From Aquicoccus porphyridii (GTDB lineage: Bacteria > Pseudomonadota > Alphaproteobacteria > Rhodobacterales > Rhodobacteraceae), in the NCBI RefSeq assembly GCF_008369105.1, contig NZ_VINQ01000018.1, positions 1 through 64,000 on the forward strand: a stretch of 64,000 bases of DNA, in the 5' to 3' direction. The notes below the pieces were generated by a model. It was not told the DNA's origin. It worked only from the letters and a program-made list of their open reading frames with translations, and did no database searches. Positions within the stretch are counted from its first letter, which is position 1; every line of letters begins with the position of its first letter. Position numbers and translations under genes: made by a program. Shown here piece by piece: positions 17,236 through 26,205 of the stretch.

Positions 17236-17426
17236 GCCGTGACTCCAGCGGCTGTGGTCTCACGCTTCAGGAAGACCGTGTGTCCCACATTGGCGAATTC
17301 CGAGGAGCTGATCGACACCACCTCCCAGCCTTCCGCACCTTTGGCATTCAGGCTGGCTTGCATGTCGGCAAGGCTGCTTTTGCGGGTCATGGGAAAGGAC
17401 AGGATAACGTATTCAAAGGTCTTCAT
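17232..17426 (-). CDS. DUF4177 small protein
   Basis: 64 residues. The pattern FEYVILSFPM, then LNAKGAEGWEVVSIS, then HTVFLKR matches the DUF4177 family of short alpha/beta proteins, whose function is not known. It is embedded between virB11 and the small secreted gene with 4-base overlaps on both sides, so it belongs to the transfer operon. Confidence 0.65.
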   Translation of the reverse strand: MKTFEYVILSFPMTRKSSLADMQASLNAKGAEGWEVVSISSSEFANVGHTVFLKRETTAAGVTA

Positions 17427-18409
17427 AGGGAAGTTCCAATCTCATTAGCGCCGGGGAGGTAGAATTCCGTGATGCCGCGTTTGCCGTCATGCCGGCCTGC
17501 CTGGATGATCACATCGATCGAATTCTCGATGTATTGGATCATGTCGGCATAGGTCATCGGGATCTCGGTCTTCAGTGCTGCGATCGCAAGCCGCTGCACG
17601 GCCAATTGCGGGGTTTCGGCATGCAGCGTGGTCATGGACCCGCCGTGGCCGGTGTTGATGGCTTCCAGAAAGGTCATGGCCTCCTTGCCGCGCACTTCGC
17701 CCAGGATGATCCGGTCGGGGCGCATGCGCAGCGTGGCGGTGAGAAGCACATCGGCGGTCTGGAATTCCGCGTCGCGATTGGCGATGAGGGTCACTGCATT
17801 TGGCTGGGTCGGCAGCAGCTCGGCGGCTTCTTCGATGGTCACGATGCGTTCCTCGGATGGCACGTGAGATAGGATCTTGCGCGCGGCGACGGTCTTGCCA
17901 GTGGAGGTGCCACCCGAGACGATCATGTTGAGTTTGTTCTCGACGCAGAAGGCGAGCGCATCATCGATCAAACCCGCGGCCACCACTGCGCGCAAGGCGC
18001 GCTTTTTTTCGACGCGCAGGTCTTCGAGCTTGCGTTCTTTGCCATAAAGAAAATCGAGCGCAATGCCCTCGAGCGGCAGGCTCGAGAAGAACCGCAAGCT
18101 GATCGACATGGCCGAGAGCACGGCGGGCGGGGTGATGACCTGTGCGCGGATCGGGCGACCCTTGTAGGTGATCGATACCGAGACCATGGGGCGGTCCTTG
18201 CTCATCGTGGTATTGGCAGAGGAGGCGATCTGGTTGCCGAGGTCCCTGACCTGAACGCCCGTCAGCCTTTGATCCAGCGCGCGCATGAAGTGATCGCCCT
18301 GGAATTCTCCCCAGCAGGTCCCGTCGGGGTTGATGCAGATCTCGATGACATCGTCGCGGGCGGCGGCGTCGATCCGGTCGAGCGAGGTTTCGAGATAGCT
18401 CAGCGACAT
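17423..18409 (-). CDS. virB11: VirB11 traffic ATPase
   Basis: 328 residues from the ATG at 18409, four bases after virB10 ends; a longer in-frame start at 18535 would lie inside virB10. The N-terminal domain contains VIEICINPDG; the ATPase domain has Walker A GGTSTGKT (166-173), an acidic box (RIVTIEEAAEL) and Walker B RMRPDRIILGEVRG, all VirB11/GspE hallmarks. The hexamer powers pilus assembly and substrate transfer at the inner membrane. Confidence 0.92.
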   Translation of the reverse strand: MSLSYLETSLDRIDAAARDDVIEICINPDGTCWGEFQGDHFMRALDQRLTGVQVRDLGNQIASSANTTMSKDRPMVSVSITYKGRPIRAQVITPPAVLSAMSISLRFFSSLPLEGIALDFLYGKERKLEDLRVEKKRALRAVVAAGLIDDALAFCVENKLNMIVSGGTSTGKTVAARKILSHVPSEERIVTIEEAAELLPTQPNAVTLIANRDAEFQTADVLLTATLRMRPDRIILGEVRGKEAMTFLEAINTGHGGSMTTLHAETPQLAVQRLAIAALKTEIPMTYADMIQYIENSIDVIIQAGRHDGKRGITEFYLPGANEIGTSL

Positions 18410-18413
18410 GGGC

Positions 18414-19793
18414 TCAGAATATCTCCAGATCGCGGTCGACCATGACCGTGACGCGGGCGCCCTGGTCGACATAGATGACGGGGCCGATAGAGAGGTAATC
18501 GCCGATGACGCTGTCCGTCGCATCTGCCAGATCATCGCCTACGTCTTCGAGAACGTCGGCGGCAGTCTCATCCTGGACCTCGGAGGCGGCGGCACTGGGT
18601 GCCGCGGAAATCAGCGAGATCAGGGCGGCAGACCCGAAACGCTCGGCAAAGCGCGTGTCCACGAAACCCGTGACACCGGAACGTCCCAGTTCATCGCCCC
18701 CGAATGAGCTGATCTGGACGGTCTGGCCCGCGGGCAGGATGATCCGGTCCCAGGCGATCGTGACGCGGCGCTGCGCGATATCGACGCCAGCGCGGTAGCG
18801 CCCGACGAGACGGGATCCGCGGGGGATCAAGAGGCGCGCGCCATCGACGCTGTAGACATCCTCGGACACCACGGCACGGGTCTGGCCGGGCAGGGAGCTG
18901 TCAAGGGCGGTTTCCATGACGGCCTGGATCATGGTGCCCTGGATGATGGTGTTGGAAGGATTGGCGATCACCTCGGCCTGCGTCACGGTGGAGGGCAGCG
19001 CACCGTTCAGCACGAAATCCGTCACCTCGCCAAAAGTGCGTTCGGTCAGAGCCGTTTCATTCGCTCCGGACGTGCCGCCAAACGCGATGGTGGGCGAGGC
19101 GATGCGCCGCTCCTGGAAGGCGCGTTCCTCCGCGGCGCGGCGCTCCAGCTCGGCCATGCGCCGGGCTTCTTCCTCGCGGCGCAGTCGCTCTTGCTCGCGT
19201 GCGCGCAGCTCATCTTCCGTGGGGCCCGCTGGGGCGGGTTGCGGTCGGCTGGCCTCGAGTTGGGCCAATTCCAGATCCATGCGGAGTTGTTCAAGACTTC
19301 GATCCCGCGCCGTCAGTTCGGCCTGAAATCGTTGCTGTGCTGCTTCCGAGGCGGCTTGTAGCGCCGCGATCTGAGCAGTCAGCGCGTCAATTGCCTCTGC
19401 GGCGGCGGTGTCTTCCTCGACAACTGGTTCAGGGGCGTTGCGCAACTCCTCGATCTGGGCCTGCAGGGCGGTGATCTGCGCCAGAAGCTCCGCGTTGGGC
19501 TCGACGGGGTCTGGTCCGACGAACACAACCTCGGGCTCGGGCGGGGGCAAGGTCTCGATAGCGCCAAAGCCGTCCCCTTCGTTTTGGAAGACGTCCGGGG
19601 TGGCCGTCGGTAAGGCTTCCTCTTCGTCGGGCTGTGAGAGGAGATAAAGCAGGGCACCACCCGCGCCGATGACGAGGATCACGATCAGCGCGAGAAGGGG
19701 CGACCGGCGCTGCGCCGCCGTGGGGGCGCGGGCACTGCCTTTCTCCAGGGCGGCGAGGCGCCTTTCCAGCTCGGTGTTCTCGGTATCGCTCAT
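18414..19793 (-). CDS. virB10: VirB10/TrbI channel scaffold
   Basis: 459 residues from an ATG at 19793 that overlaps the virB9 stop as ATGA. A short cytoplasmic N-terminus, one membrane helix (LLALIVILVIGAGGALLYLL), a long coiled-coil periplasmic part (about 90-240, Glu/Gln/Arg-rich), then the C-terminal TrbI/VirB10 beta-barrel domain (LIPRGSRLVGRYRAGVD, RVTIAWDRIILP). VirB10 spans both membranes and forms the outer-membrane pore with VirB7 and VirB9. Confidence 0.92.
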   Translation of the reverse strand: MSDTENTELERRLAALEKGSARAPTAAQRRSPLLALIVILVIGAGGALLYLLSQPDEEEALPTATPDVFQNEGDGFGAIETLPPPEPEVVFVGPDPVEPNAELLAQITALQAQIEELRNAPEPVVEEDTAAAEAIDALTAQIAALQAASEAAQQRFQAELTARDRSLEQLRMDLELAQLEASRPQPAPAGPTEDELRAREQERLRREEEARRMAELERRAAEERAFQERRIASPTIAFGGTSGANETALTERTFGEVTDFVLNGALPSTVTQAEVIANPSNTIIQGTMIQAVMETALDSSLPGQTRAVVSEDVYSVDGARLLIPRGSRLVGRYRAGVDIAQRRVTIAWDRIILPAGQTVQISSFGGDELGRSGVTGFVDTRFAERFGSAALISLISAAPSAAASEVQDETAADVLEDVGDDLADATDSVIGDYLSIGPVIYVDQGARVTVMVDRDLEIF

Positions 19794-20485
19794 GAGGTGG
19801 CCTCCGCGGGCGGGATCGCCTCGATGCAGACCACCTCTTCGCCAAGTCGCAGGATCCATTGGCGGTTCACGCCGCTGACGCGGATCACGCCGTCTTCAGG
19901 GGTTTGCGTGTTGACCGTGCGTTCACGGCCGCCCGCGTAGCGGAAGATCGCTGGCACAGGTGCGTTTCTCGGAAACGCGAAATACGTGAAGGTCCCATCA
20001 TCCCAGATGCGGGTTGGCGTGAACTCGGTCCGCGCGCTGGCACCGTAATTGTAGTTCGGCGCTTGGGCCGCGATGGCCCGTGTAGGGCGCGCATCTTCGT
20101 CCGGATAGCGGAACTGCACCACGTAGAAGGTCGGGCTGCGAACCTCCTGGACGTTGAAATAGTAGCTGCGCCGGTTGGTGTAGACCGTCACATTGGTATG
20201 GACGCCGCGCGCGACAGGCTTGATCGCGAAGGCCTGGCCGCCCGGCACGCCATCGATCTCAAACCCTTCCGTGTCGCCCGCGATGATCGAGCGGATGCTT
20301 TCACCCTCGCCAAACTCGATGGTGGTGACATGGGTGAGCGAGACGCTGATGAGGTAGACCTGACCTTCTTGATATGTTGCCAGCCGCACGCGATTGTCAT
20401 TTGGGCCACCGCGCGGGATCGCTTCGGCAAAGGCAAGGCTGGGCAGCAGGGCAATCCCGAGTACAAGCAGTCTGAACACAAGCAC
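19790..20485 (-). CDS. virB9: VirB9/TrbG outer-membrane core protein
   Basis: 231 residues with an N-terminal signal peptide (LLVLGIALLPSLAFA). The N-terminal domain (VYLISVSLTHVTTIEFGEGE) and C-terminal beta-sandwich (PTRIWDDGTFTYFAFP, VIRVSGVNRQWILRLG) match the VirB9 family. A GTG start is used, two bases after the virB8 stop. It forms the outer ring of the transenvelope core together with VirB10 and the lipoprotein. Confidence 0.92.
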   Translation of the reverse strand: MLVFRLLVLGIALLPSLAFAEAIPRGGPNDNRVRLATYQEGQVYLISVSLTHVTTIEFGEGESIRSIIAGDTEGFEIDGVPGGQAFAIKPVARGVHTNVTVYTNRRSYYFNVQEVRSPTFYVVQFRYPDEDARPTRAIAAQAPNYNYGASARTEFTPTRIWDDGTFTYFAFPRNAPVPAIFRYAGGRERTVNTQTPEDGVIRVSGVNRQWILRLGEEVVCIEAIPPAEATS

Positions 20486-20487
20486 GG

Positions 20488-21144
20488 TCAGTTCTCCAAT
20501 CTGTCGGAGCGGATGGAATATTCGAGCACGGTGAAGCCGAAGGGGTTGGTCCAGACCTCATCGATGGACCGGCGGGTCTCGGGACGGAACTCGAAGAGAA
20601 GCGTGGCGGTGAAGAGCCCGGTCTGGGTGCCGCCCAACGATGTCAGACGCTTGCGCAGGCGCACGGTGGCGCGGTTGGTTCCGATCCGGTTGATGCTGAG
20701 GATTTCCACGTCGAGCCTGGCATTGGGGCCATAGACGGTCGGTGGATAGTTCTCATTTGCGCTGTTCCAGATCTGGCGCAGCCCGCTCTCGGCGGCCCCG
20801 TCCGAGCGGCGCAGGACGCTGCGGATGCGCAGATCGTTGTCGAGCTGGTTGTAGACCTCGCGGTCGGTCACGTAGCGGAAGACCTCCGCCTCGATGATCG
20901 CCTGGTTGGCAGTCACCGAGGAAGCGCCCACCGAGGCTTCGGGGAGTGCAAAGCCGGTGGCGGGATCATAGGGGACAACGACGGGGGGCGGGTCGACATC
21001 GAGGATCGAGACAGCCGCGGCACTCAGACAACCGATGATGCCGAAGACAAGGCCCATCAGGCCAAGGCGTTGCCAGAGCCGTTCGCGGCGCAGGGCACCG
21101 TAGACCAGTTCTTCCTCGATGATTTCTTGTTCAGTCGCCACCAT
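20488..21144 (-). CDS. virB8: VirB8 assembly factor
   Basis: 218 residues: a short cytoplasmic head, one membrane helix (LGLMGLVFGIIGCLSAAAVSIL) and a periplasmic NTF2-like domain (ANQAIIEAEVFRYVTDREVYN onwards), the VirB8 layout. VirB8 nucleates the inner-membrane complex and contacts VirB9 and VirB10. It starts 14 bases after virB5. Confidence 0.9.
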   Translation of the reverse strand: MVATEQEIIEEELVYGALRRERLWQRLGLMGLVFGIIGCLSAAAVSILDVDPPPVVVPYDPATGFALPEASVGASSVTANQAIIEAEVFRYVTDREVYNQLDNDLRIRSVLRRSDGAAESGLRQIWNSANENYPPTVYGPNARLDVEILSINRIGTNRATVRLRKRLTSLGGTQTGLFTATLLFEFRPETRRSIDEVWTNPFGFTVLEYSIRSDRLEN

Positions 21145-21158
21145 TCATGCCCCCGCGA

Positions 21159-21971
21159 TTACTCGGCCCGCAGGTCCGGCAAGGTGAAATCCATGAAGCG
21201 CTGCTCTTCGGCGATGGTGGCGGCATCGATCACGCCGCCGGTGCCATCGCCCACGGTTTGAATCGCTTCCAGCTGCCACATCGCCACGAGGGCGATGGCC
21301 AATTCAGCTGTCACGCGCGTGTTGAGATCGACGCTTTGCTTGAGCTCTTCCATGTCGTCGATGAGCGCGACAAGGCGGTCGACCCGCTCGAGCGATTGGC
21401 CGGCATCTTCATAGCTGTTCTGGGCGGCGGCTGAGACGAGCGCGCCGGTTGTTGCCTGCGTGGCCACACGGTTGGCCCCGGGATTGCCGCTGGTGGCCAT
21501 TTCCGAGAGCGTGTCTTCATCGAAGCCGAGATCGGCCAGCACCCGGTCCATCTGGGTTTCGATTTCGCCTGCGCCGGAGCCCGAGAGGCCCGAGAAATCC
21601 CCAGTCTTGATCGCCTCAATCGTGGCGAGGATGTCGCCAAATTCTTGGTCGAGCAGACCGTTCAACTCGTCTTCCATTTCCGTCCGGATGATTTCTGGAA
21701 GCTCGGCAAGGCGGGTCAACGCTTCATAGGTTCTTTGCAGCTCCGCGAGTTGGTCCGTGAGAAGGCCGAGCTGTTCGCGGAGCTGCGTGAGCTGCTCGTT
21801 TTGCAGGATCTCGTCTTCGATCATCTGCCGCAGCTGCTGGATATTTTGCGCGATGTTCTGGGTATCGACGACGGGCACGCCTTGCGCGAGGGCAGGGGAT
21901 AGGGCGCCAAGATGCAGACCAACCCCAAGTGTCGTGGCCAAAGCTGTCCTCAAGAGCAGATGTCCCATCAT
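21159..21971 (-). CDS. virB5: VirB5-like minor pilus protein
   Basis: 270 residues with a signal peptide ending ALSPALA and an almost entirely helical mature region rich in Glu, Gln and Leu, as in VirB5/TraC pilus-tip adhesins. It ends in RFMDFTLPDLRAE, a tail shared with the next protein upstream. The ATG at 21971 overlaps the transglycosylase stop as ATGA. VirB5 sits at the pilus tip and influences recipient contact. Confidence 0.8.
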   Translation of the reverse strand: MMGHLLLRTALATTLGVGLHLGALSPALAQGVPVVDTQNIAQNIQQLRQMIEDEILQNEQLTQLREQLGLLTDQLAELQRTYEALTRLAELPEIIRTEMEDELNGLLDQEFGDILATIEAIKTGDFSGLSGSGAGEIETQMDRVLADLGFDEDTLSEMATSGNPGANRVATQATTGALVSAAAQNSYEDAGQSLERVDRLVALIDDMEELKQSVDLNTRVTAELAIALVAMWQLEAIQTVGDGTGGVIDAATIAEEQRFMDFTLPDLRAE

Positions 21972-23140
21972 TCAATCTCCCTGATCGTAAAATCCATGAA
22001 CGCGCCTTCGGCCATGCGGGCGCTGGCCTGGGCCAGCTCTTCGGCGGAGAGCACGCGGGTGCGGGCGGCCTGCAGCCTGACGCGGGCAGCCACGAGGCGC
22101 ACCAGTTCGGCGCGGGCATAGGTGTTGAGCGCGATGCTTTCCTGAACGTCTTCAGTCTCAGAAATCCGTTCGACGATATCCGCAATGCGCAGGGTGGCCT
22201 GCCTGATCGCCGCAGGCGAGTTGTTGCCATAGAAGGACGCGCCGTGCCCGGTGATTGAGAGGTTGGCATTGGCGAGAAGCGCGGGGTCGATCGTGCCAAG
22301 CGCTTCGATCCCGCCGATACGGGTCAGATAGAGATTGTAGCGTTCAGGGATAACCTGGACGTAGTGCTGGGTCTCGCGGAAGGGTGGGACGCCGCCATAC
22401 TCGAAAACCCGGCCGGGTCCGGCGTTATAGGCCGCGAGGGCGTTGATGATGTTGCCATCGAATGTGTTGAGCTGGGTCGCGAGGTAGCGCGCGCCGCCAT
22501 GCACCTGCAGGTAGGGGCTGTCGTAGTATTCCGGGTTGATGCCGAGATCGCTGGCCGTACCGGGCATAATCTGAGTGAGGCCAAAGGCGCCGACCGGCGA
22601 GCGTGCGCCAATGGTGAAGCGGCTTTCCTGCCAGATGAGAGCCTGCAGCAGGGCCCGCCATTGGACCGGAGAAAGGCCCGCGCGGCCCACGCCCGCAAAC
22701 CCGCTGGTCTCCTGGGCCACGCGAATGATGAGTTGCTCGATGCTTTCCGCCGCATCGCCGAACATCTGCGCGCCGCCAGGGTTGGGATCGATTTCGGCAG
22801 TGCCATAGACGGCCTCGACGGAGCGGTCGGGATCGCCGCTGCCGCTCTCCAGCCCTGAGACCATGGCCGGCAGCCCCTGACCGCCGAAGCTGGTCTGGGC
22901 ATCGAGGATGCGTCGGAGGGTTTCCAGCTGCTCCCGTTCGATCTCGGCGATGAGTTCGCGCACGGCAAGCTTGTCGGCCTGAACAGCCAAGTCTGCCTCG
23001 CGATCGCCAGTCTCGACGATGTCACGCGCGGTCAGCCCACTGTCATTGGTCGGCACACCTTGAGACAAGGCGAGACCGGGCAGCAGGCAAAACGCCAGGA
23101 TATGAGGCAGGCTAGACTTCAACGTCGCCCTCCGGCGCAC
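21968..23140 (-). CDS. Lytic transglycosylase flanked by VirB5-like segments
   Basis: 390 residues with a signal peptide (HILAFCLLPGLALS). The middle (about 155-275) is an SLT domain: catalytic Glu in ALIWQESRF, then GAFGLTQIMPGTA and ALAAYNAGPGRV. The N-terminal 100 residues after the signal (SQGVP...) and the tail (GAFMDFTIREIE) resemble the N- and C-termini of the neighbouring VirB5 (AQGVP..., RFMDFTLPDL). The protein therefore looks like a VirB5-type scaffold with an inserted peptidoglycan-cutting domain. A GTG start overlaps the lipoprotein gene by 29 bases. Confidence 0.8.
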   Translation of the reverse strand: MRRRATLKSSLPHILAFCLLPGLALSQGVPTNDSGLTARDIVETGDREADLAVQADKLAVRELIAEIEREQLETLRRILDAQTSFGGQGLPAMVSGLESGSGDPDRSVEAVYGTAEIDPNPGGAQMFGDAAESIEQLIIRVAQETSGFAGVGRAGLSPVQWRALLQALIWQESRFTIGARSPVGAFGLTQIMPGTASDLGINPEYYDSPYLQVHGGARYLATQLNTFDGNIINALAAYNAGPGRVFEYGGVPPFRETQHYVQVIPERYNLYLTRIGGIEALGTIDPALLANANLSITGHGASFYGNNSPAAIRQATLRIADIVERISETEDVQESIALNTYARAELVRLVAARVRLQAARTRVLSAEELAQASARMAEGAFMDFTIREIE

Positions 23141-23279
23141 CGAGCGGTGCGAAGTGGCAATCCTGGGCTGTCGCTGCCGTCGAGGCGAGAAAGGAAAAGC
23201 AATTGGCCTGCGGCTCCCGATACTGTGTGCAGGAGGCCAGCGCGCCGAGCGCAGCCAAAGCGATAAGAATACGGATCAT
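23112..23279 (-). CDS. Small VirB7-like lipoprotein
   Basis: 55 residues reading MIRILIALAALGALASCTQY with a clear lipobox (LASC, lipidated Cys17), then a short hydrophilic stretch with Cys27 and Cys41. The ATG overlaps the virB4 stop as ATGA and the 3' end overlaps the transglycosylase start by 29 bases. VirB7 proteins are tiny lipoproteins that anchor VirB9 in the outer membrane, sometimes through a disulfide. The location after virB4 is not the textbook one, so the role is inferred. Confidence 0.7.
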   Translation of the reverse strand: MIRILIALAALGALASCTQYREPQANCFSFLASTAATAQDCHFAPLGAPEGDVEV

Positions 23280-25651
23280 GAAAGCCTCCAGAAGTCGGGG
23301 CGGTCGCGGTAATCGGCGCCGACAAGCGCTTCGCCCTTTTCCATGCCGCCAAGGATCGTGAGATTGGGCCCAAGGGCGCTCAGATCGGCATCGACGACGA
23401 TTGAGCCCTGATCGTCGCGGATCAGTGCGAGGCGGCTGTTGCTGCCCGTGTTGAGAAGGACGTCGAGCTCCTTCTCCGTGAGGTTCAGCATGGAGTAGTC
23501 CGCAGGCTGCGCGCGGATATTGGGGAGCAGGATCTGCGTCGGCACCGCCTCGATGATGGTCTTGCCGGTCCGGGTGCGCTCGAGCTGGCTTGCGTATTGC
23601 GTCATCATCACCGCGACGGTGTTCTGCTTGCGCGCGGTCACCAGCCAGTTCGACAGCCGTTCGGCGAAATACGCGTTGTCGAGGGCCTTCCAGGCCTCGT
23701 CGATCACGATGATGGTCGGGCGGCGATCCTCGATCTCGCGCTCGACCCGGCGGAAAAGATAGGAGAGGACCGCCATCCGTTCCTTGTCGGCCTCGCTGTC
23801 GAGAATGCCGGTCAGATCGAAACCCACCACATCGCCTTTGAGCGAGAACGTGTCCTCAAGGCTCTGCCCGAAGATCCAGCCATAGCGGCCGTCCTCGGTC
23901 CATTCGAGCAGGCGCTGGTGCAGATCGCCGCCATCATCGGTGGACACAAAAAGCGACGCGAAATCCCGCCAGTTCCGCAGGGCCGGATTGGTGGCCTGGG
24001 CATTCTGGCGCACGACTTCCTGGATGCGGTTGGTCTGTGCCGGGGTCAGGGGCTTGTCGGCGCGGTAGAGCAGTGTGGCGAGCCAATCCGAAAGCCATGC
24101 GGTACCCCGCGCGTCAGTCTCGGTCCAGAGTGGGTTGAGGCCCGTGGGCTGACCGGCGTTCAGGGAGGCGTAGCGCCCGCCATTGGCGCGGACCGCCATC
24201 TCCATACCAAGACGGTAATCGAAGACGAAGATCCGCGCCCCTGCGCGACGGGCTTGCGTCATCAGAAAGGCCGACAGCACCGATTTGCCCGACCCGGGCC
24301 GTCCCATGATCAGGGTATGGCCGCTGGTCGGTTCTTTGTCGGGCGATCCCTGCTCGTGATAGGAAAACCCGTAGGCGCTCTGCTCCGGCGTGGGCAAATA
24401 TGTGACGACCCGGCCCCAGGGGGTAAGTGCTGCAGGTTTGCCGAGCTGTGTCCGGTGGAAGGCCGCAAAATCCGCGAAGTTGCGGTTGGTGACGGCGCTG
24501 GCGCGGACGCGCTTTGGTTGGTTGCCGGGGTGCTGGCTGAGGTAATGCGCCTTGGCCGCGACCCGCTCGCCAATCATCTTCACGCCTTCGGTTGCGGCGG
24601 CGTTCACGATCTCGGCGCTGAGGGTTTGCAGTTCTTCGAGCGTGTCGCAAAAGAGCGTCACGACCATGTGATGCTCGCCGAAGCTTTGGCGCTTGGCCTC
24701 GAGATCATCGGCGGCGATGTCGAGGGCTTCCAGGAGCGAGAGGGCTGCGTCCTGGCTGGCCTGCATCTGGCGCTTTTGCCGCTTGATGCGGCCCGCCATG
24801 AGGTTCGAATTGATCGGCGTGAAGGAGTGCGTCACGATCATGTCGACCGGCAGGTTCAGCATGTCGAACATGGTGCAGGAGGTGCCTTCCGAGTATTCCC
24901 CGATGGTGAAACTCTTGCCGTAGCGGTGGCCCACGACGCCCTCGGAAAGCTCGAAATGGTCGCCGTGAAACGTCACGCGGGTATTGGCGACGTTGAAGGA
25001 CAGAAAGCCGTAGGTGTTGGCCGGGTAGAGCGGCAGCTCGGTGCCCGTGTTGAGCGCGCCCAAAAATCCCACCAACTCTCCCGATCCGGCTGACAGCAGG
25101 CGCGGCCTGAGCTCGGTCAGCCCCGAGAGGAAGACGTTCACAGCCTCACCGAGGCGCTGCAGGCGTTTGCGGGTCTCCTCCTTCAGTCGGTCCGGCGCGC
25201 TGCGGCTCAGGAACGGCAGGAGGCTTTTCGGGGGCGGGCGGTGAATGACGGTGAGCGTCAGGGTCTTGTCGCGGAGCCCGCTGGTCTCGAGTTTCGCGCG
25301 CCAGCGCCGGTCCACCTCGCCTGCGAAGCTGTCCTCGCGGATGGGGTCGAGATCAGGTTTGATGGCCTTGGAGACCTTGTGGACGTAATAGCTGAATTCC
25401 GGCCCAAGTTGCGCGACGATGCGGGCAAAAAGCGCCGTCACCTTGTCGAGATAGGCATCGTCCGTCGTGTAGCTGTTGATCCCCTCGAGCCGGATGCAGC
25501 GGAAGAGCTCATTAACCCGGGTGCGCACGGTCTGGCCATCGACGAGGCTCACATAGGGCAGCATATGCGCAAGGCGGGTCTCGCGCGCATACCATTCCGG
25601 CGTCATCGTGCGGGGATCGAGCGCAGCATCAGGGGCTTCATCACGGGGCAT
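23276..25651 (-). CDS. virB4: VirB4/TrbE/CagE conjugation ATPase
   Basis: About 791 residues. An N-terminal CagE/TrbE/VirB domain is followed by Walker A GRPGSGKS (about 450-457) and Walker B TIIVIDEAWKAL. VirB4 is the largest energiser of pilus and channel assembly. Two in-frame ATGs occur at 25666 and 25651; I prefer 25651 because GGGG precedes it by 7 bases and it overlaps virB3 less (11 bases). Translationally coupled to the lipoprotein gene downstream. Confidence 0.92.
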   Translation of the reverse strand: MPRDEAPDAALDPRTMTPEWYARETRLAHMLPYVSLVDGQTVRTRVNELFRCIRLEGINSYTTDDAYLDKVTALFARIVAQLGPEFSYYVHKVSKAIKPDLDPIREDSFAGEVDRRWRAKLETSGLRDKTLTLTVIHRPPPKSLLPFLSRSAPDRLKEETRKRLQRLGEAVNVFLSGLTELRPRLLSAGSGELVGFLGALNTGTELPLYPANTYGFLSFNVANTRVTFHGDHFELSEGVVGHRYGKSFTIGEYSEGTSCTMFDMLNLPVDMIVTHSFTPINSNLMAGRIKRQKRQMQASQDAALSLLEALDIAADDLEAKRQSFGEHHMVVTLFCDTLEELQTLSAEIVNAAATEGVKMIGERVAAKAHYLSQHPGNQPKRVRASAVTNRNFADFAAFHRTQLGKPAALTPWGRVVTYLPTPEQSAYGFSYHEQGSPDKEPTSGHTLIMGRPGSGKSVLSAFLMTQARRAGARIFVFDYRLGMEMAVRANGGRYASLNAGQPTGLNPLWTETDARGTAWLSDWLATLLYRADKPLTPAQTNRIQEVVRQNAQATNPALRNWRDFASLFVSTDDGGDLHQRLLEWTEDGRYGWIFGQSLEDTFSLKGDVVGFDLTGILDSEADKERMAVLSYLFRRVEREIEDRRPTIIVIDEAWKALDNAYFAERLSNWLVTARKQNTVAVMMTQYASQLERTRTGKTIIEAVPTQILLPNIRAQPADYSMLNLTEKELDVLLNTGSNSRLALIRDDQGSIVVDADLSALGPNLTILGGMEKGEALVGADYRDRPDFWRLS

Positions 25652-25919
25652 AGCTGTCCCCGCCATGGATGGACCTGTTGCGCGTGGGCGGTGTCTCCTG
25701 CAGCGACGTCATCATCACATCGATGAAGCGCGGGTCCCAATCTGCGGCCTTCCAAAGCACCGGATAGAGCAGAGCCGCGACAGCCAGCATCGCAATATGC
25801 TGGACCCAGACGAAGAGAAGCACCGAGCCGAAGAGCCAGACCATCGCATACATGATGGGCAGGCCCAGGAGCTTCGGCGGACGCACGAGGCCGAGGAAGA
25901 GAGGCGCGCGCTCAGCCAC
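25641..25919 (-). CDS. virB3: VirB3 inner-membrane protein
   Basis: 92 residues from a GTG at 25919, which overlaps the virB2 stop by 8 bases; a start at 25976 would overlap virB2 by 65 bases and add a proline-rich leader. The pattern (APLFLGLVRPPKLLGLP, then membrane segments YAMVWLFGSVLLFVWV and AMLAVAALLYPVLW, then DPRFIDV) is that of VirB3/TrbD, which works with VirB4 in pilus assembly. Confidence 0.8.
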   Translation of the reverse strand: MAERAPLFLGLVRPPKLLGLPIMYAMVWLFGSVLLFVWVQHIAMLAVAALLYPVLWKAADWDPRFIDVMMTSLQETPPTRNRSIHGGDSYAP

Positions 25920-26205
25920 CGGCAAAGACCGCGGCAACGATGGTGGGGGCGGCGGCGACACCAGCGATCCCGACAAGCACCCAAAGCGCCTGGCGCAGGT
26001 CGATGATGTTGAAGAACCAGCTCAAGAAAACGCCGAGGACCGCGAGCGTCGCGATCACAACACCGAGCGGACCTGTCAGCGCATCGACGATACCCTGCAA
26101 CAGGCTCTGGATCGGGGAGAGATCGATGCTTTGAGCAAGGGCCGGTTCGGCAATGAGCAGGAATAGCGCCAGCGAGGCGACAAAGAGGTTTGAAATCTGT
26201 TTCAT
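25912..26205 (-). CDS. virB2: VirB2 major pilin (TrbC family)
   Basis: 97 residues with a cleavable signal ending EPALAQ and two hydrophobic helices (GPLGVVIATLAVLGVFLSWFF, ALWVLVGIAGVAAAPTIVAAVF) joined by a short polar loop, the VirB2 pilin layout. The ATG overlaps the virB1 stop as ATGA. It would polymerise into the conjugative pilus. Confidence 0.88.
   Translation of the reverse strand: MKQISNLFVASLALFLLIAEPALAQSIDLSPIQSLLQGIVDALTGPLGVVIATLAVLGVFLSWFFNIIDLRQALWVLVGIAGVAAAPTIVAAVFAGG

Noticed and set aside
23597-25093. 498-residue plus-strand open frame
   Set aside because: Antisense to virB4, whose Walker motifs and operon position are clear; the translation shows only GC-rich shadow composition.
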